DNA of 64,000 nucleotides from Rhynchosporium graminicola (GCA_900074885.1 FJUW01000047.1:62001-126000); one strand, 5' to 3'. Shown: positions 38,886-50,813, counted from the stretch's first letter. Program-made: numbers and translations. The notes: generated from the sequence alone by a model not told the origin.

Positions 38886-41784
38886 GGTGACGGGCGTGCT
38901 GTTACGAGACCTTTTCTCAGTGTCAGCGAAACTCAATTGAAAGATTTGAGGCCTGCAAAATCGGGTGGTGATAGAATTGCGAAGTTGTTGTGGCGACGAT
39001 ATGAAGAATGGATGTCTCTCGCTGTAATTTTGGGAGATGAAATGTTGACTGCTTTTGTTTGGCGACAGAAATTCAGGTTTACTGAAGTAGCACACAGGCA
39101 GGCAGGCAGGGAAGGAAGCAAGTGGTTTGTCACTAAGACTTGCTTCTTGTGATGCTTTGCGATGGATGATGGTGGATATGAAGGGAAAGGACGAAACACG
39201 TACCTTCCGTGTGTTGGCTTGTGTTTGTTGTTTGTTGACGGAAGCAAAAAACCGACGAATCGACGGGCCGTTTAATTCCTCGGGCTGGATTGACACGGAG
39301 CGTTTATTAGAAGATCTTAACGAATGTGGTGACGGATCGAGAGAATGCAGGCAAGGCGAGGCAACACGTCCAAACTTGAGGAGGTTTTCAAGAAATGAGG
39401 AAGGAGTGGTTTTGGGGAGAAGATGGAAACGTACAAAGAATGGCGGACTGAAATGGATTGGCGCACAAGCTAGGTCCCTTAGGTAACTAGCTCCGAATAG
39501 TGGGGCCTTAAGTGGAGACACTTCAATAAGATGGAACCTGAATTAAGGGGTGGCAGGCCGTTCCTTCCCTACTCCGTATATATCTACACGCTAGCCACAC
39601 GCTAGGCCAAAAAGCATTCGAAGCAGGGTTTTCAGTTTGGCGACAGCACGAATATTGGATCATGTCCGAGATTGAGCTTCTCCTCCTAGCAATAATTAAT
39701 AGCATTCGCTGGCAAGGAAAAGGAAGGTGCACAACGACTGAGCTGATCTGATCCTCGGATCTGCATCGTCATCTCAATCGCCATATACTTGCACTCACGC
39801 CTCATTTGCATATACGGTCCTGCCCATACACGGCTTGATCTATTCCTTTAATCCTCTGCAGACTGCAGCAATGAAGATGCATCCATGGCCACTGATGTCC
39901 TAACCAAGACACTACGTTGTACGGTACCTACCTCCTCTACGACTACGAGTACTATAGGTATCCGGATTATGAATTCCCCCGGCCTTCCGCAGTCCGTACG
40001 GCAAGCAATTGGTTCAGTGCGTTGCTCGCCGCCTGAAGTCATAGTGGAGATCTCGCTCCTACACGAGCGGGTAAAAGAGAGAGAGAGGCCTTGCAGAAGC
40101 AGCATGTGCTCTGCTCTTTGGCTACCGTCCCTATCCCCGTCCCCGTCCCAGTCCCCATCGTCCTGGATGCGCTCGCATTGAGTCTGCGTGACCTCTGGGA
40201 AAAGGCTATGCTATCAGAGACACGAGCTGCTTCAAATCGAGCTTCAGGCTTCGAGAAGCGTGGGCGTCTTTGCAACAGATTATGTCTAACCGTGCGTGCA
40301 GGCAGTTAAGTCCAACAGCTCCAAAAGTCAAAGACGGACGAACGCGTAAAGGACAAGCTGACTGAGCATCTTTCCCAACAATATCTCGACCATGGCAAAG
40401 TGGCAGTTGCCCAAGAATGCATGCGAATTTTGTACCCCTCTGGTTTGACAACTCGCCAACCAAAAATACCTACAATGCACGCGCAATCGTGCCTGTGCGA
40501 CTACGAAGTGCATGTACGGTTTTATCAGGACCAACCAAAGCGCCTTCCCTTGAGTGGGGTGGAAGCTTGGAAAGATGGAAGCCAGCCATTTCAGCACTAA
40601 CAAGAAGCTCCCGACCATTCTAGAGTCTGGTCTAGTCTTGTCTTTTTCTGATATCTGTTCAACAATTCCATGCTGCACTGCCACGATTTTTCTTGCAGGT
40701 GCATCCAGTGCTTACCATTCGCCACATCTTGCACGGCCGACATCTGCCAACCCGGAGCTAGGCATATTCATCCCGGACGAGCCTCGTAATAAAGTCAACA
40801 TCTTCTATCATCACTCAATACCTGGAGTCACCAAGATATTAGCTGCCTTAGGTGACATTTGTTAAATAACACTTCGAGCAATGTCTTGTGGTTTGATTTG
40901 CATGACTCTACGATAATCGATTTGCGACCTTGGAAGACCTGTCGAGTTCATGATTTACCTGGCCTCGACCCCGCTATGAAATTCACTATTGATTTCGTGA
41001 CTTGGTCAGTGTGTTTATGTCTTGTGGCTGAAAATAGATTCCATCTGCTACAGTAATTGTCTCCATATATTTCTCCACTCCCTGATATATTAATTTTCAG
41101 TAGAGCTGATTTCATCCGAACTCCCAAAATAATTCGGCCCTCCATACGAGAGGTTTGTGTATCAAAGAAGAAGTCAAAGTTGTCGAATATTATGGCATGA
41201 TCTCGGTTGGGTAAAACACCCGATGATGTCTCAATACAGTCTCGAGCTACCTCCTCTCCAAAATTGGCCGCGACGATGATTAAGCTCAGATAGAGCATCC
41301 GACTCTAGTAACGCGCCCGAGTATGTTTGTGGTCTATCGGAAACCATACATAACACACCTCTATCTTCTTGAACATGGCCTCCGTGACGATGTTGTGTCC
41401 AACCTCTGGAATATGTCGAAGTATCTTGATCCCATGTCTCTCGCTTCTGCAGTGGACATTACTCAATCTCAAATCCTGGTCCTGGTCCTGGTCCTGCCAC
41501 TCTATATTTATAACTGACGATTACCAATCTCCGGCCAGGGCAGATGCTTGGCATGGAGATCTTCTGGATCTGGAAGTAATGATAAAGACCTTATGTATCT
41601 TCAAGACTTGTTGGACACAACTTCAGTACCAGCGCCGACTTCCTCTTCCCAAATTCGTGTCCTAAAGCTTCCTTCCGCCAGCAGAAAGAGCCCCGGCTCT
41701 CAAATCCCTGTTGATGTTGCTTTTCCCCAGACGTCGGAGATTGTCAAATTGACACGTTCGAAAATGGCGCTGTTGGCGGCGAGT
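38886..41784. other. Intergenic region, ECM33-like promoter and unassigned DNA
   Basis: The 5' flank of the ECM33-like gene contains Ser/Pro-rich frames on the minus strand and low-complexity C/T tracts. A 116-codon minus-strand frame at 41,298-40,948 begins with a hydrophobic leader (MLYLSLIIVAANF) and could be a small secreted protein. It has no recognisable domain and unclear splicing, so I do not call it a gene. Nothing else is supported. Confidence 0.5.
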
Positions 41785-42861
41785 CTAACTAACTCCCTCT
41801 TCCCTGACCAAGTCAATTGCATCAATCTGGAGAATCTGTTGGTTTTCTCTATACCACCCTTTTGCCGACTCAAGAACTGCTTTTTTACCCTGCCGAGAAT
41901 TTGCGATTGTGTTGATAGCCTGGAGAAAGTCGATTCTGATGGATTCTGTAGCCATCTCCGAAGCAATAACGGTTCTGAGGAATACCCAGACAGACTCATG
42001 AATCCATCTGAAGGAGACTGCAAGCTTAAGAATATCCGCACAAACCGAAGAGCAGAGTTCAATCCTGGCCAAGGCGCTCAAAGATCCAGACTTGAAGAGG
42101 CAGAAAAGCAGAAAGGAGAATCCAGAAGTGTCGCTTGGATTCTTTAGACACCAGTTTTGGACAACAGACACCAACTTGGAGTGATCAAGTGGAAACTTTT
42201 CGCCCTGAATCGAACGCGTAGGTGACTCGCCAAAGACTTGAACAAGCCATCGCATATGAGACCATGCGTAGTAGTTTTGAGGATGTCTCTCAGCAGCTAC
42301 CAATATCACCGATTTGAGATCCTGAAAAACATCACGCTCAACATCTAGACTTTTCAGCTTTCCGAGAACCCATCGACGATGGCCCCAAAGCGTAGGTGAT
42401 TTCGTATGTCGATGCAGACGAGAAGTGAGATACCCGTCTACGAACAGCAGCTCTTGCCGCAGAAGCTCTTCCAGCCTATTTCCAGGACCGTCCTCCCTTC
42501 TCTGAATAAGTCTCTTCCGGGTATTGACCGCAGTAAGATGTTCCGGATCTAGTAATAGCATGACAGCTGTAACATCACGCAACTCGCTCTCCTGTGCCTC
42601 GGTACATTCTCTCATGTAGTTGAAGAAAATGGCTCGTGCCACGATGAAAGCTTGCACCAATTTGATTTTCGTAACAGCGATATTGTTCCCTTCGACGAGG
42701 ACATTGCAGTCGGGAGCTAATGTGTAGCTTTTGGGAAGGAACTCTATCTCAAGTGGTCCTATGGTGTTTGTGGACAGGGCTGATACGAGGTCTCTGTAAA
42801 TAGTCTGTGAATTGGCTTTTTGAATCGATATAGCTGTGTCCGGATCGAGAGCTCTCGACAT
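41785..42861 (-). CDS. Protein prenyltransferase alpha-subunit repeat protein (PTAR1/Ecm9-like)
   Basis: Single exon, 358 aa. It contains degenerate PPTA repeats: DPEHLTAVNTRKR (about 105-117), SPTLWGHRRW (155-164), HPQNYYAWSHMRW (193-205) and NPSDTSGF (241-248). These Asn/Trp-x-Arg helices are the hallmark of farnesyl/geranylgeranyl transferase alpha subunits. The protein has about four repeats and a long divergent N-terminus, so it fits the PTAR1/Ecm9-type family better than the Ram2 or Bet4 catalytic partners. In animals PTAR1 pairs with a Rab-GGTase beta subunit to prenylate Ykt6; that role here is inference. The frame is open to 42,981, but MSRALDPDTA at 42,861 fits family N-termini better. 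It is divergent from GET1, with 270 bp between start codons. Confidence 0.82.
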   Translation of the reverse strand: MSRALDPDTAISIQKANSQTIYRDLVSALSTNTIGPLEIEFLPKSYTLAPDCNVLVEGNNIAVTKIKLVQAFIVARAIFFNYMRECTEAQESELRDVTAVMLLLDPEHLTAVNTRKRLIQRREDGPGNRLEELLRQELLFVDGYLTSRLHRHTKSPTLWGHRRWVLGKLKSLDVERDVFQDLKSVILVAAERHPQNYYAWSHMRWLVQVFGESPTRSIQGEKFPLDHSKLVSVVQNWCLKNPSDTSGFSFLLFCLFKSGSLSALARIELCSSVCADILKLAVSFRWIHESVWVFLRTVIASEMATESIRIDFLQAINTIANSRQGKKAVLESAKGWYRENQQILQIDAIDLVREEGVS

Positions 42862-43131
42862 CGTGAATATTGAAAATATGTTAAAGTATACAATAAATGG
42901 TTGTGAGTGGCTTGAATGGAGCTGATATGGAGGCTTGGTGCTTCGAGCAGCCTTGTAAGCTAGCCTCGCGGGCCGGGCCACTTTTACTCATATCAACGTG
43001 AACAAGATCCATCAACGTTGCTTTCGCTCATCATATCAGGGAACCGCCTTCAGACAGAACAGCGTACGATCTTGAATTCCAGGATCGTCTTCACAAGGAT
43101 TGTTAAGTCTTCTCACAGCACAAACTACAAG

Positions 43132-43935
43132 ATGCCATCCCTTCTCCTCCTGGTCTTCATCCTCCAGCTGGCAATTCATTTAGTGAACACATTCGGAGCC
43201 GCGACGATAAACAGCCTGGTAAGCCTGCATATGAAAATCGCAGCACAATACATAGAGATATCTAACATGATTGGTAGCTATGGAACATCTTCAACCGCTT
43301 CCCGACCCCAACGTCGAAGTCTGCAGCTGAGCAGAAGGATCTAAAAGCGCAATATTTCAAAATCAAGCAAGAGATGAACGCAACGAGCAGCCAGGACGAG
43401 TTCGCGAAATGGGCCAAACTCCGCAGACAGCATGATAAAGTAGTTGAGCAACTAGAGAAGAGCAGTGTGTCCCCGAATTTCCGTCTATATCTCTGGCCTT
43501 CCTACAGACCCACAAACGACCACATGTATACTGACATATCCCCTCTTCACAGAATCCTCAACAGACGGCACAAAAGCCCAATTCGACTCCGCAGTCTCCA
43601 CCCTCCGCTGGCTCGGCACAAACGGTCTACGAATGTTCCTCCAATTCTGGTACTCGAAGCAAGCCATGTTCTGGATCCCTAAAGGTTGGGTCCCGTACTA
43701 CGCCGAGTGGTTACTATCGTTCCCGCGCGCGCCCTTGGGAAGTGTGAGCATACAGGCGTGGGCTTTGGCTTGTGGAGCGGTTGTTTTGCTGGTCAGTGAT
43801 GCGGCGGTTGCGAGCATAGGGTTGGTGAAGGGCAGCGGTATTGCTACTACCGGTGTAAAGACAGAAAAGGAAGCTATGAAGATGTCTGGAGAGGGAATTA
43901 ATGCACGCGAGAAAGTGCAGAAGAAGGAGTTGTAG
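43132..43935 (+). CDS. GET1: Get1, tail-anchored protein insertion receptor (WRB family)
   Basis: Exons 43,132-43,218, 43,278-43,464 and 43,553-43,935 give 218 aa. Introns of 59 and 88 nt have branch points CTAAC and CTGAC, and the joined frame is continuous. Get1 is the ER-membrane subunit that, with Get2, receives tail-anchored proteins from Get3. The N-terminus MPSLLLLVFILQLAIHLVN is the first membrane helix. A cytosolic coiled coil follows (KQEMNATSSQDEFAKWAKL and RRQHDKVVEQLEK), which is the Get3-binding hairpin. Two more helices lie after WYSKQAMFWIPKGW and PYYAEWLLSFPRAPLG. A charged Lys-rich tail ends KVQKKEL. The long upstream in-frame Met (43,018) is ignored because the TM1 start matches the family. 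Confidence 0.95.
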
Positions 43936-44647
43936 GTAGATGTTTGTTGGAAGGTGGTCATTATCCGAGAAGGTTTACACGATGTCAATTTCGGCCTGCT
44001 ACAGCAACGTCGAGCATTGACACTCTAGGCATGCTATGAAATGGCATGCTGGTTCAAGGCACAAGAAAAAAGCAGTGCATAATTACGGTGGAAGAAGGAA
44101 TGTCTCTCATCAAAAAGACGCAAAAATCCCCATCGCTTCAATCCCGAGGGAGAAGCTAAGATTCTGCAACACGAGTGAGATGACTCTTGGCAGAGTACTT
44201 CGGCTTGATCTGGGCATTCTTTTTGACTTTGAGGACCATAGAGAAAGAGTCCGCAAAGCTTCGAAAGTGCCACTATGCTGTGCGAGTAGGATCGCGGAAT
44301 GAGATACGAAGGTTGAGAAAGGTAGTCTATGGAGGAAACAACTGTATAGCAGTTCTATACAAACCATTTCTAAGAACTCTGGCTGGTTGTGGCCATATGT
44401 AGCTGGCAAGCTTTCCAAGTTGAAGCTATTAGTTGTGTGGGAACAAAATCTCGACCTTCGACCTTTTTTAAGCTCGTGGTGGAGCTTCGTAAGGCCACTA
44501 ACCTGATACAGTGGCCCGATGCTCTCACCGCCAACTTTTCTGCCCAATGCGATCATAGCATCGTGTTCTTTGATTTACATTTCTGTATCTCTACAGTACA
44601 GCTACGCTGCGCCCACAATTTTTCCCTCTCGCTAACTGTCATCCATC
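43936..44647. other. Intergenic 0.7 kb between two plus-strand genes
   Basis: Contains the GET1 3' flank and the promoter of the membrane-protein gene. Overlapping frames on both strands (up to 148 codons, 44,556-44,110 minus) show no domain and look fortuitous. Confidence 0.6.
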
Positions 44648-45761
44648 ATGGCAATATCTTGGGGGACGTAAGTAGATGTCAAACTGTACTATTGAAATGC
44701 AACTGATTGTCCGCAGCATAAAGACCCTCCTAATGCTCTTCGGGCCTATCCTCATTCCGAAAGGCATCTCATACTACCGATCAATACGCAACGCGCCCAC
44801 CATTCACGGAATATACATACGACCGGTCCCTCCTCATGTCTTCCGCGCCCTCACAATCCTCTTCGTTGCATCTGCCGTGTTCCTACTGAAGACACTTCCC
44901 ATATTTGGAGCAGAGAACATCTTCACCCTTACACAATCCCGTATCCAAACACCCACCGATGTCCTCTTCACTCGACTCTCCGCCCTGCGCCCAGCAGGTC
45001 TAACGGCAAACGATAACCTCCTCCGAGGCCGACTCAACAGTCTGGATTCCCGCCTCCTTTTCTTCCAACACGGTCCAGACGTCCTCTCCGAATGCACGTT
45101 CTGCAACGCCGACGACCCAAACTCCTACCTCTACTACTCCTTCCCCAGCATACTCGCACCGCACCTCATCAACCTCGTCATTCTAGCCCTCGTAACATCC
45201 GGCCTCTTCACAGGCAAAGAAGGCGCCATATGGCGCACAACAGCTACTACAGGCGCTGCCTCCTTGGCTCTCCTTGAGATATATCTCGTAGCGTCCTACC
45301 AACCTCAAGTGAACGCCCGCGCAGTAAGAGCCGAAGATCTAGATTTCTTCTTCTGGAAGATGCGAGTCTATCGCGGAGTCGGCCTTGCTGCTCTTGACGC
45401 ACTGCTAGGCTGGGTGCTATATCTCTCTAGCACGAACCGCGCATTTGTCACTCCGCTTACGACACCAGAACGCATAGATGTATCATCTCGCATCCTAGAC
45501 GCTGCTAAAGCTAAACTTAATGCTACGGTTATTCTGCGCAATACGATACAACGAAATGAGGATCTTAGGAATATGAACAGCGCATACTGGGCACATGAAG
45601 GTCAGGTTATGGGCGGGGTGATGGAGGAGAGGGCTGTAATTGAGGGTGTGAATAATGCACTGGAGAACCGGATCGATATGGCGAGGATATCGGCGGATGC
45701 AGAGGGCTATGTGAAGGGCATATTTTCGCCTATGCAGGGAATTCCTGGGATAAATGACTGA
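44648..45761 (+). CDS. Conserved fungal multi-pass membrane protein, function unknown
   Basis: Two exons, 44,648-44,667 and 44,717-45,761, give 354 aa. The 20-nt first exon is supported by a perfect GTAAGT donor, branch CTGAT and a CAG acceptor that keep frame, giving MAISWGTIKTLLMLFGPIL; without it the start would be an unlikely internal Met. Hydrophobic helices lie at about 8-25, 51-66, 153-171, 183-200 and 225-243. A C-x-x-C pair (133 and 136) lies in the large loop before helix 3, in the context LSECTFCNADDPNSYLYY. The C-terminal 110 residues are soluble and probably helical (ERIDVSSRILDAAKAKL). I have the impression of a widely conserved ascomycete hypothetical protein but know no function. 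Organelle location is not evident. Confidence 0.8.
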
Positions 45762-46650
45762 ACTTGAATATCTTGTCGGTGGACATGAGCACTCGAGTCG
45801 GACACACGGCTATGAAGGTGAGCGAGACTTTCGTGGAATGGCTCCCAATGGCCACAAGACTGCAATCTACTACCTGCTTTGCGCTACTCATCTGGGATGA
45901 AGAGCTGCCACTCGTCTGAAGTGAGCTCAAATTATGACAAGACTGGACGTCGGGATGCAAAATTACCTATCACCGATATAGAGTAGCGTTGCTCAGCCGA
46001 AATAATCGCATCCCTCATAGAATCTTCTGATCTTGCTCTGATTTACACTTCTTGAGTATGTTTGAGCCATTAAGATCACTTCACGTGTTATGCGAGCACA
46101 TCAGATTGTAACTTCCGGACCTCTAGTTTTCAGTCAAGAATTAAAGTTTGATAGATGGCTTTACTTTATTTTTGAGGATTCGTGATATGTGATAAGTGAG
46201 GCGCTCGGGCAGACCAGACTGTAAAGCCGACGGTTTGCCCAGAATGTGAGACGGAGTCCACGGCCGTCTTTTGAGTTATCGGATTATTTACTTCGCTTCC
46301 TGATTTTGACGGTAAGCGAGCTGCATGCATCAAGTAACATCACCATGTGAAGTAAGTACACGATTCAGCCAGCCTCAAAATCATTATCCCTCATATCTCC
46401 CAGCTGGAAAAAGCGATATCATCGCCGATAACTTTCCGCGCAGACTTTTTACTCGATATGCGAATCCTAGATTGATAAGAATGATCGAAAACAGTCTAGA
46501 ATGTCCAGAGAAGCTGGACGGAGATGCGCATAGTGTTCTGCGAGTTTCGGCTTGTTCCATTTCATCGATTTTTAAAAAACTATGGAAGGGCTTGTTTGTC
46601 TCCCGGAGTGAGGAGAATAGAGAACCGGCAGAGATAGATTCATTTCTACG

Positions 46651-46674
46651 TTGTTGTTGTTGTTGTTGTTGTTG
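46651..46674. repeat. (TTG)8 microsatellite
   Basis: Eight perfect TTG units. On the minus strand they read as a short poly-Gln run in a frame (46,710-46,384) that has no other coding support. Confidence 0.9.
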
Positions 46675-46792
46675 GGAGGGCAGTCGAGCATGTTCGCTAT
46701 ATTTTGGCATTTAGTGAAGCTTTGTGCGTTATGTAGTAGGTAGATAGACTAGGTCGTAGTTATTTGATGATTTGATGATGCCAAAGAAGCCT

Positions 46793-46891
46793 ACATGGTT
46801 CTGGTATCGATGAAGAACGCAGCGAAGGGCCATAAGTGATATGAAGCGCGGATGTCAGTGAATCATCGAATCGTTGAACGCATATTTCGCG
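46793..46891 (+). pseudogene. Isolated diverged 5.8S rRNA-like sequence
   Basis: The plus strand closely follows the conserved core of fungal 5.8S rRNA. It has GGTTCTGG, then GATGAAGAACGCAGCGAA, ATAAGT, CAGTGAATCATCGAATC and TTGAACGCA, all in order and with the same spacing. I count about 14 substitutions and no indel over roughly 95 positions, compared with the consensus as I remember it. No 18S, ITS or 28S neighbours are recognisable on either side, so this is not a normal rDNA unit. Changes include A-to-G and transversions, so RIP alone does not explain it. It is probably a dispersed pseudogene, though the preserved length leaves room for an expressed variant. Confidence 0.8.
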
Positions 46892-48815
46892 GACTGAGCA
46901 GGGTTTAAGTCGTCGTCAGGTGGACCTTAGGATAGATTGGCATATCTGTTGGACTATAATATCATTGTCTGAACGGGTGTTCTTAAGCTTCGGTTCCCAA
47001 GTCATCTCTACCCCTAGTGTCTGTTCAACAATCATAATTCTTAGGATTGCCATCCCCCGACATTTCATAAGCACGAACCAATGAATCCCACTGTCTCAGA
47101 TCTGAGATTAGATATTTGGTCGGTGATATTTACTCTCAAAGAGCTACCGTTAACATGAAAGCAGAGCTTGACAGCTCCAGATTACCATCTTCATTACGAT
47201 CAGCGTACCTGTCACAGCCACATCCTTTTCTGGGAGCAAAGACTACACTCATGTCAGCCTCCTTCATGAACTGTTCCACTCTAAGGTCTGGTCTCGCGCT
47301 GGCGTCATTGAAGCCCTCTCTGTATCTGGATCCATGCCATACGAGCAAGCACCCCGAGCACTTTCAAAGAGTTAAAAACTCCCACAAGCACCTCCATCAA
47401 TCTTGTGGAGTATTCTTCATATTTCCCAACCAGCGTTACATTCTTCACCTCTCCAAATCCCACCAGCATGATAAATACGTTCCCGGAAAACTTACAAGTC
47501 GAGTAAAGTCGAGAAAATCACTATGAGGAAGCGAACATGGGAATCTCGTCATCGTTCCGAAGTTACTACATGTGGCAATATCACCTAAATATTACGTGAC
47601 TTTAATGGTAATTTTCGGGCGATACCCTGTGATAGTTTCGTGATACCAGATTAACGTCCGATGATAAAAGTAAAAGCTAGCTATACATAGCCAGTTCTTA
47701 CATCGCTAATGTAGAACGTTACTTAGCCTTGAACAAAATCATGTGCTTAATCATTTTACGAAGGTTGGCTTGAATGTCTTCGATGAATTGATTTGATGAT
47801 ACAGTCGACCCGAAATTAAGTCGTATGCATCTATCCCTATACTAATAGAACCTTGTAGGAAAGCAACGCTTGGAACTATGTTGATGGGACGTAGATGATT
47901 TGCTTGTTTATTTACTTTGTGGAATCTGACTTAAGCAGCCTATCGCTTTTCTGGTCTTGCGAACACTCTGGTCTATAAGTTGGCTTTTGTTTTTTGATCT
48001 TTGTTGAGATACTCGGGAAGAGCAACAAAATTTCAAATCTAACTATTTGGTATTGGCAAAATAGAAAGGAAATTGCAGAAAGCATGGAAGATTTATATAC
48101 GCAGAGCATTTAATACATGTAGCTCTTGCAATTTCCCGCAAATAGTCGTGTTTTTCCTATTTATGCTAGATGTGTTCGAAGTAGAGACGCTCCTACAGCG
48201 ACCTATTCGTTGTCTTCTCACCTCTATCCGATCATTAACCTCCATAATGAATATACGGTAAGAGTAGATATGATCTGTCAGTGCTCATATCTCCCTGTTC
48301 TGGCTGTGCCCTTCATCGTAATTTACCTTACCTATCACTACATCTCGAGAAAACCATTCCCTATTGTTCGACAGGGATGTCAAAGATTATGATATCAGAT
48401 CTGTGAAGTTATGATATGTGTAGGAAGTTCGGAGATAGCTTAGTCGAAATGTGAGCTGTCTAGGATATACATGGCAACCATTGCTGACTATCTATCAATC
48501 AAGTATATGGAACAGTAAGCGACAATAGCAGACAACATTTAGCCTGGACCACTCTAAGGTGTTGCCACAGACTGCTTGCATATAAGTCAATACGATCACC
48601 GTAGACAATTCCATGATCAAGCCAGCAACATTATAGTGGGTCATCTTGTCAAGATATGTAACATTCTCAATGAAACGACACGATATTGCATAAATCTCAG
48701 CATACGAGGCAGCCAGCCAATCGCCTCTTAACCCAACGCCCATCGCAATGTGGTAAGTATAGTACAAGAATCAGATCTACTATCTACCATCATCCTACAC
48801 ATCAATCCACTCAAC

Positions 48816-50813
48816 TCATCTCGAGCTCCCCTCACCGGCTTTAGTCTCAGGTCTTACAACCGAACTGCTCACACTTCCACTCCTACTGCCACTTACCGAT
48901 GCCTCATCAGCGCTTCTCTCGAGGAAGCCTGTCCACAAGTCTGCCAACGACTCCTTTGTGGTGACAGCAGGCTCAGTGAAGTATTCTGAGGATAATGATG
49001 GCGTACTGGGAGTACGATGGAACGGTGACATGGGTAAGCGTAAACTGCTGTTCGAGGCACCTGGTCTAGAAAGACCTGCTTGCTCTTTCTGCTCATCTGT
49101 CCAATTCAGGAGGGAAGCTATTAGTTGCAAGATCTGGAACTTCTTCGGGTCGGAACGGTCGAGGGCTAGGAAGTGGAGGAAGTGGTTGGTAACGATTTGT
49201 CTGGGATAGTCAGTAAACAAACGACTCTATACGAGCTGAAATAAACATACCGATCTATATTGTCCTCCGGCTTGGCCTTCTTGAGGTATCTAAGAGCTTT
49301 TGTAAGGTGGTCATTGAGTATGATCGCTTCGTGCCGTAACTTTCCGACAAGCAGGTTCTTCTCTTTGATCTCTTTCTCGAAAGGTATCAATCGATCAACT
49401 TCTGTTCGCAAAGCTCCCTTTGATGCCTCTGCCTCTGTAGCCCGCGAGTCTGCATCTTGCACGATCTTCTTGAGAGCTTGAAGCTGCTCCTCGTATGATT
49501 CTACCATTTCTCGTAGTTCTCGTTTCCGGGACTCTTGGACATCTTGCAAGGCTCTTTGTAAACCTACAACTGTTTGCGAATGGCTGTCTCTTTCGGAAAC
49601 TGCTTCCTCGTGCGCTTCTTTTTGAACCGAGAACTGCTCTTCTAAGTCCTTGATCCTCTCCGCTAATCCTTCTCGCATGGATCTTTCCTCCATGGCCAAG
49701 ACCTCCCAGTCACCCATTGCCTCTTTGGCAGCTTCAGCCTCGTCTCTTAGCTGCCTCGTCTGCTGAACGAAATCTTCTCGTTCGCTGACCCAATTCTGCT
49801 GTGACAAGTTGTGCCGATTCCTTAGACTGGAGAGCTCTTTCGAGGATTCGTGAGCCTCTTGCTCTAACCGGTTGACCTCCCCTTCAAGTCTTATGACATT
49901 GTTCTGGAGCGTCTCGTTCTGTGATTCGAGCTCCTCGATTTGTTCCTTTGCTTCCGCTAATTCCTGTTTATCCGCCTTTAATCTTTCTCCCAGACTCGAC
50001 TTGATTGTGTTTATGCGCCCCAAGAGAGATTGGTACTGTGTCTCAGCATGATCCTTCGCAGACTCGGTCTCTTCAAGCTCAGCGCGAATCGTTGACATTT
50101 CTTCCGTATGCTGATCCTTGATTGTCATAACTTCCGCCATGTGCTTGGACTCAATGCTTGACAATTCCTGGGCATGTTGTCCTTTGATTATTGACATCTC
50201 TTCCGTATGCTTTCCTTGAATATCCTCCAGCGCCTTTCGCAATTGCTCCACCTCGACACGTAGAGCTTCCCTCTCTTGCGACATAGCATCAAATCGTACG
50301 CTTGCATCTGAGGTCTCGGACAGCTTTTCCTCTGACCCCACAGGTGTCCCAGGCTTCGTTTGTTTGGCAGATTGGGATGAAGGCTTGACAGCATGGCCAT
50401 TGCTTGTAGAGTCATGACTATGACCATTTGTTTGAAGTTTAATGTTCTCAGGAAAGGCTGCTTCGCGAGGTGTATTCTGTGGACGTAGTCAGAACTTTTG
50501 TATCTGCCATGATAGCGTTCGCAATTCGAACAAGTGTTATTCGTACCACAGCTGAGTGTTCTGAGTCCCCTTCACCTTCCACGTCCCCAGTTTCCAAAGT
50601 AGCGTCCTTCCCACTCTCCGGAATCTTTGGAGTATCTTCAGCTACCTTGTCCTTGCTCGCCTTCTTCTTCTTATTGGCCTTCTTCTTTGGACCTATTTGC
50701 AATGTGTTAGCATCGATGAAACTGTTGGGCAAGAGACAATGGGGATAGGATGGTCGGAGAAACAAACCTGAAGAAGACGATTGAGAGAGGTCTTTGGGGG
50801 TTACCGAAGACAT
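48816..50813 (-). CDS. RUD3: Rud3-like Golgi golgin with GRAB domain (GMAP-210 family)
   Basis: Four exons on the minus strand: 50,813-50,768, 50,692-50,547, 50,476-49,251 and 49,200-48,816 (600 aa). The N-terminus is Lys-rich (KKKANKKKKASKDK). A long coiled coil of Glu/Lys/Gln heptads occupies most of exon 3, with four short repeated blocks around HTEEMSIIKGQHAQE. The GRAB domain spans the exon 3-4 junction (AKPEDNIDRQIVTNHFLHFL, then SDPKKFQILQLIASLLNWTD). GRAB binds Arf1-GTP and tethers the protein to the cis-Golgi. The C-terminal 90 residues are Ser-rich and disordered. The 50-nt intron at 49,201-49,250 has a CTGAC branch point. The ATG at 50,813 is preferred over 50,882 because its N-terminus is compact. 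Confidence 0.92.

Larger units (their letters stand above)
45762..48815. other. 3-kb gene-free region holding a 5.8S-like sequence
   Basis: No protein gene is supported. It includes a (TTG)8 microsatellite at 46,651-46,674 and the 5.8S rRNA-like segment at about 46,793-46,891. Unassigned frames occur at 47,116-47,526 (plus) and 47,348-47,136 (minus, 70 codons, starting MLVWHGSRY); both are domainless. The rest is the 3' flanks of the membrane-protein gene and of RUD3. Confidence 0.6.

Noticed and set aside
38763..39521. 252-codon minus-strand frame upstream of and overlapping ECM33-like exon 1
   Set aside because: It is in frame with the real ATG but is Ser/Pro/Phe low-complexity sequence. 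A signal peptide at 38,885 and a splice donor at 38,830 define the gene; the rest is probably 5' leader.
41548..42147. 199-codon plus-strand frame
   Set aside because: Mostly antisense to the C-terminal part of the prenyltransferase-repeat gene, with no domain of its own.
46384..46710. Minus-strand frame with a poly-Gln run
   Set aside because: The Gln run is the (TTG)8 microsatellite; the rest has no domain or splice support.
47116..47526. 136-codon plus-strand frame and a 70-codon minus-strand frame opposite it
   Set aside because: Both have reasonable composition but overlap each other and match no family I know; evidence is insufficient to choose either.
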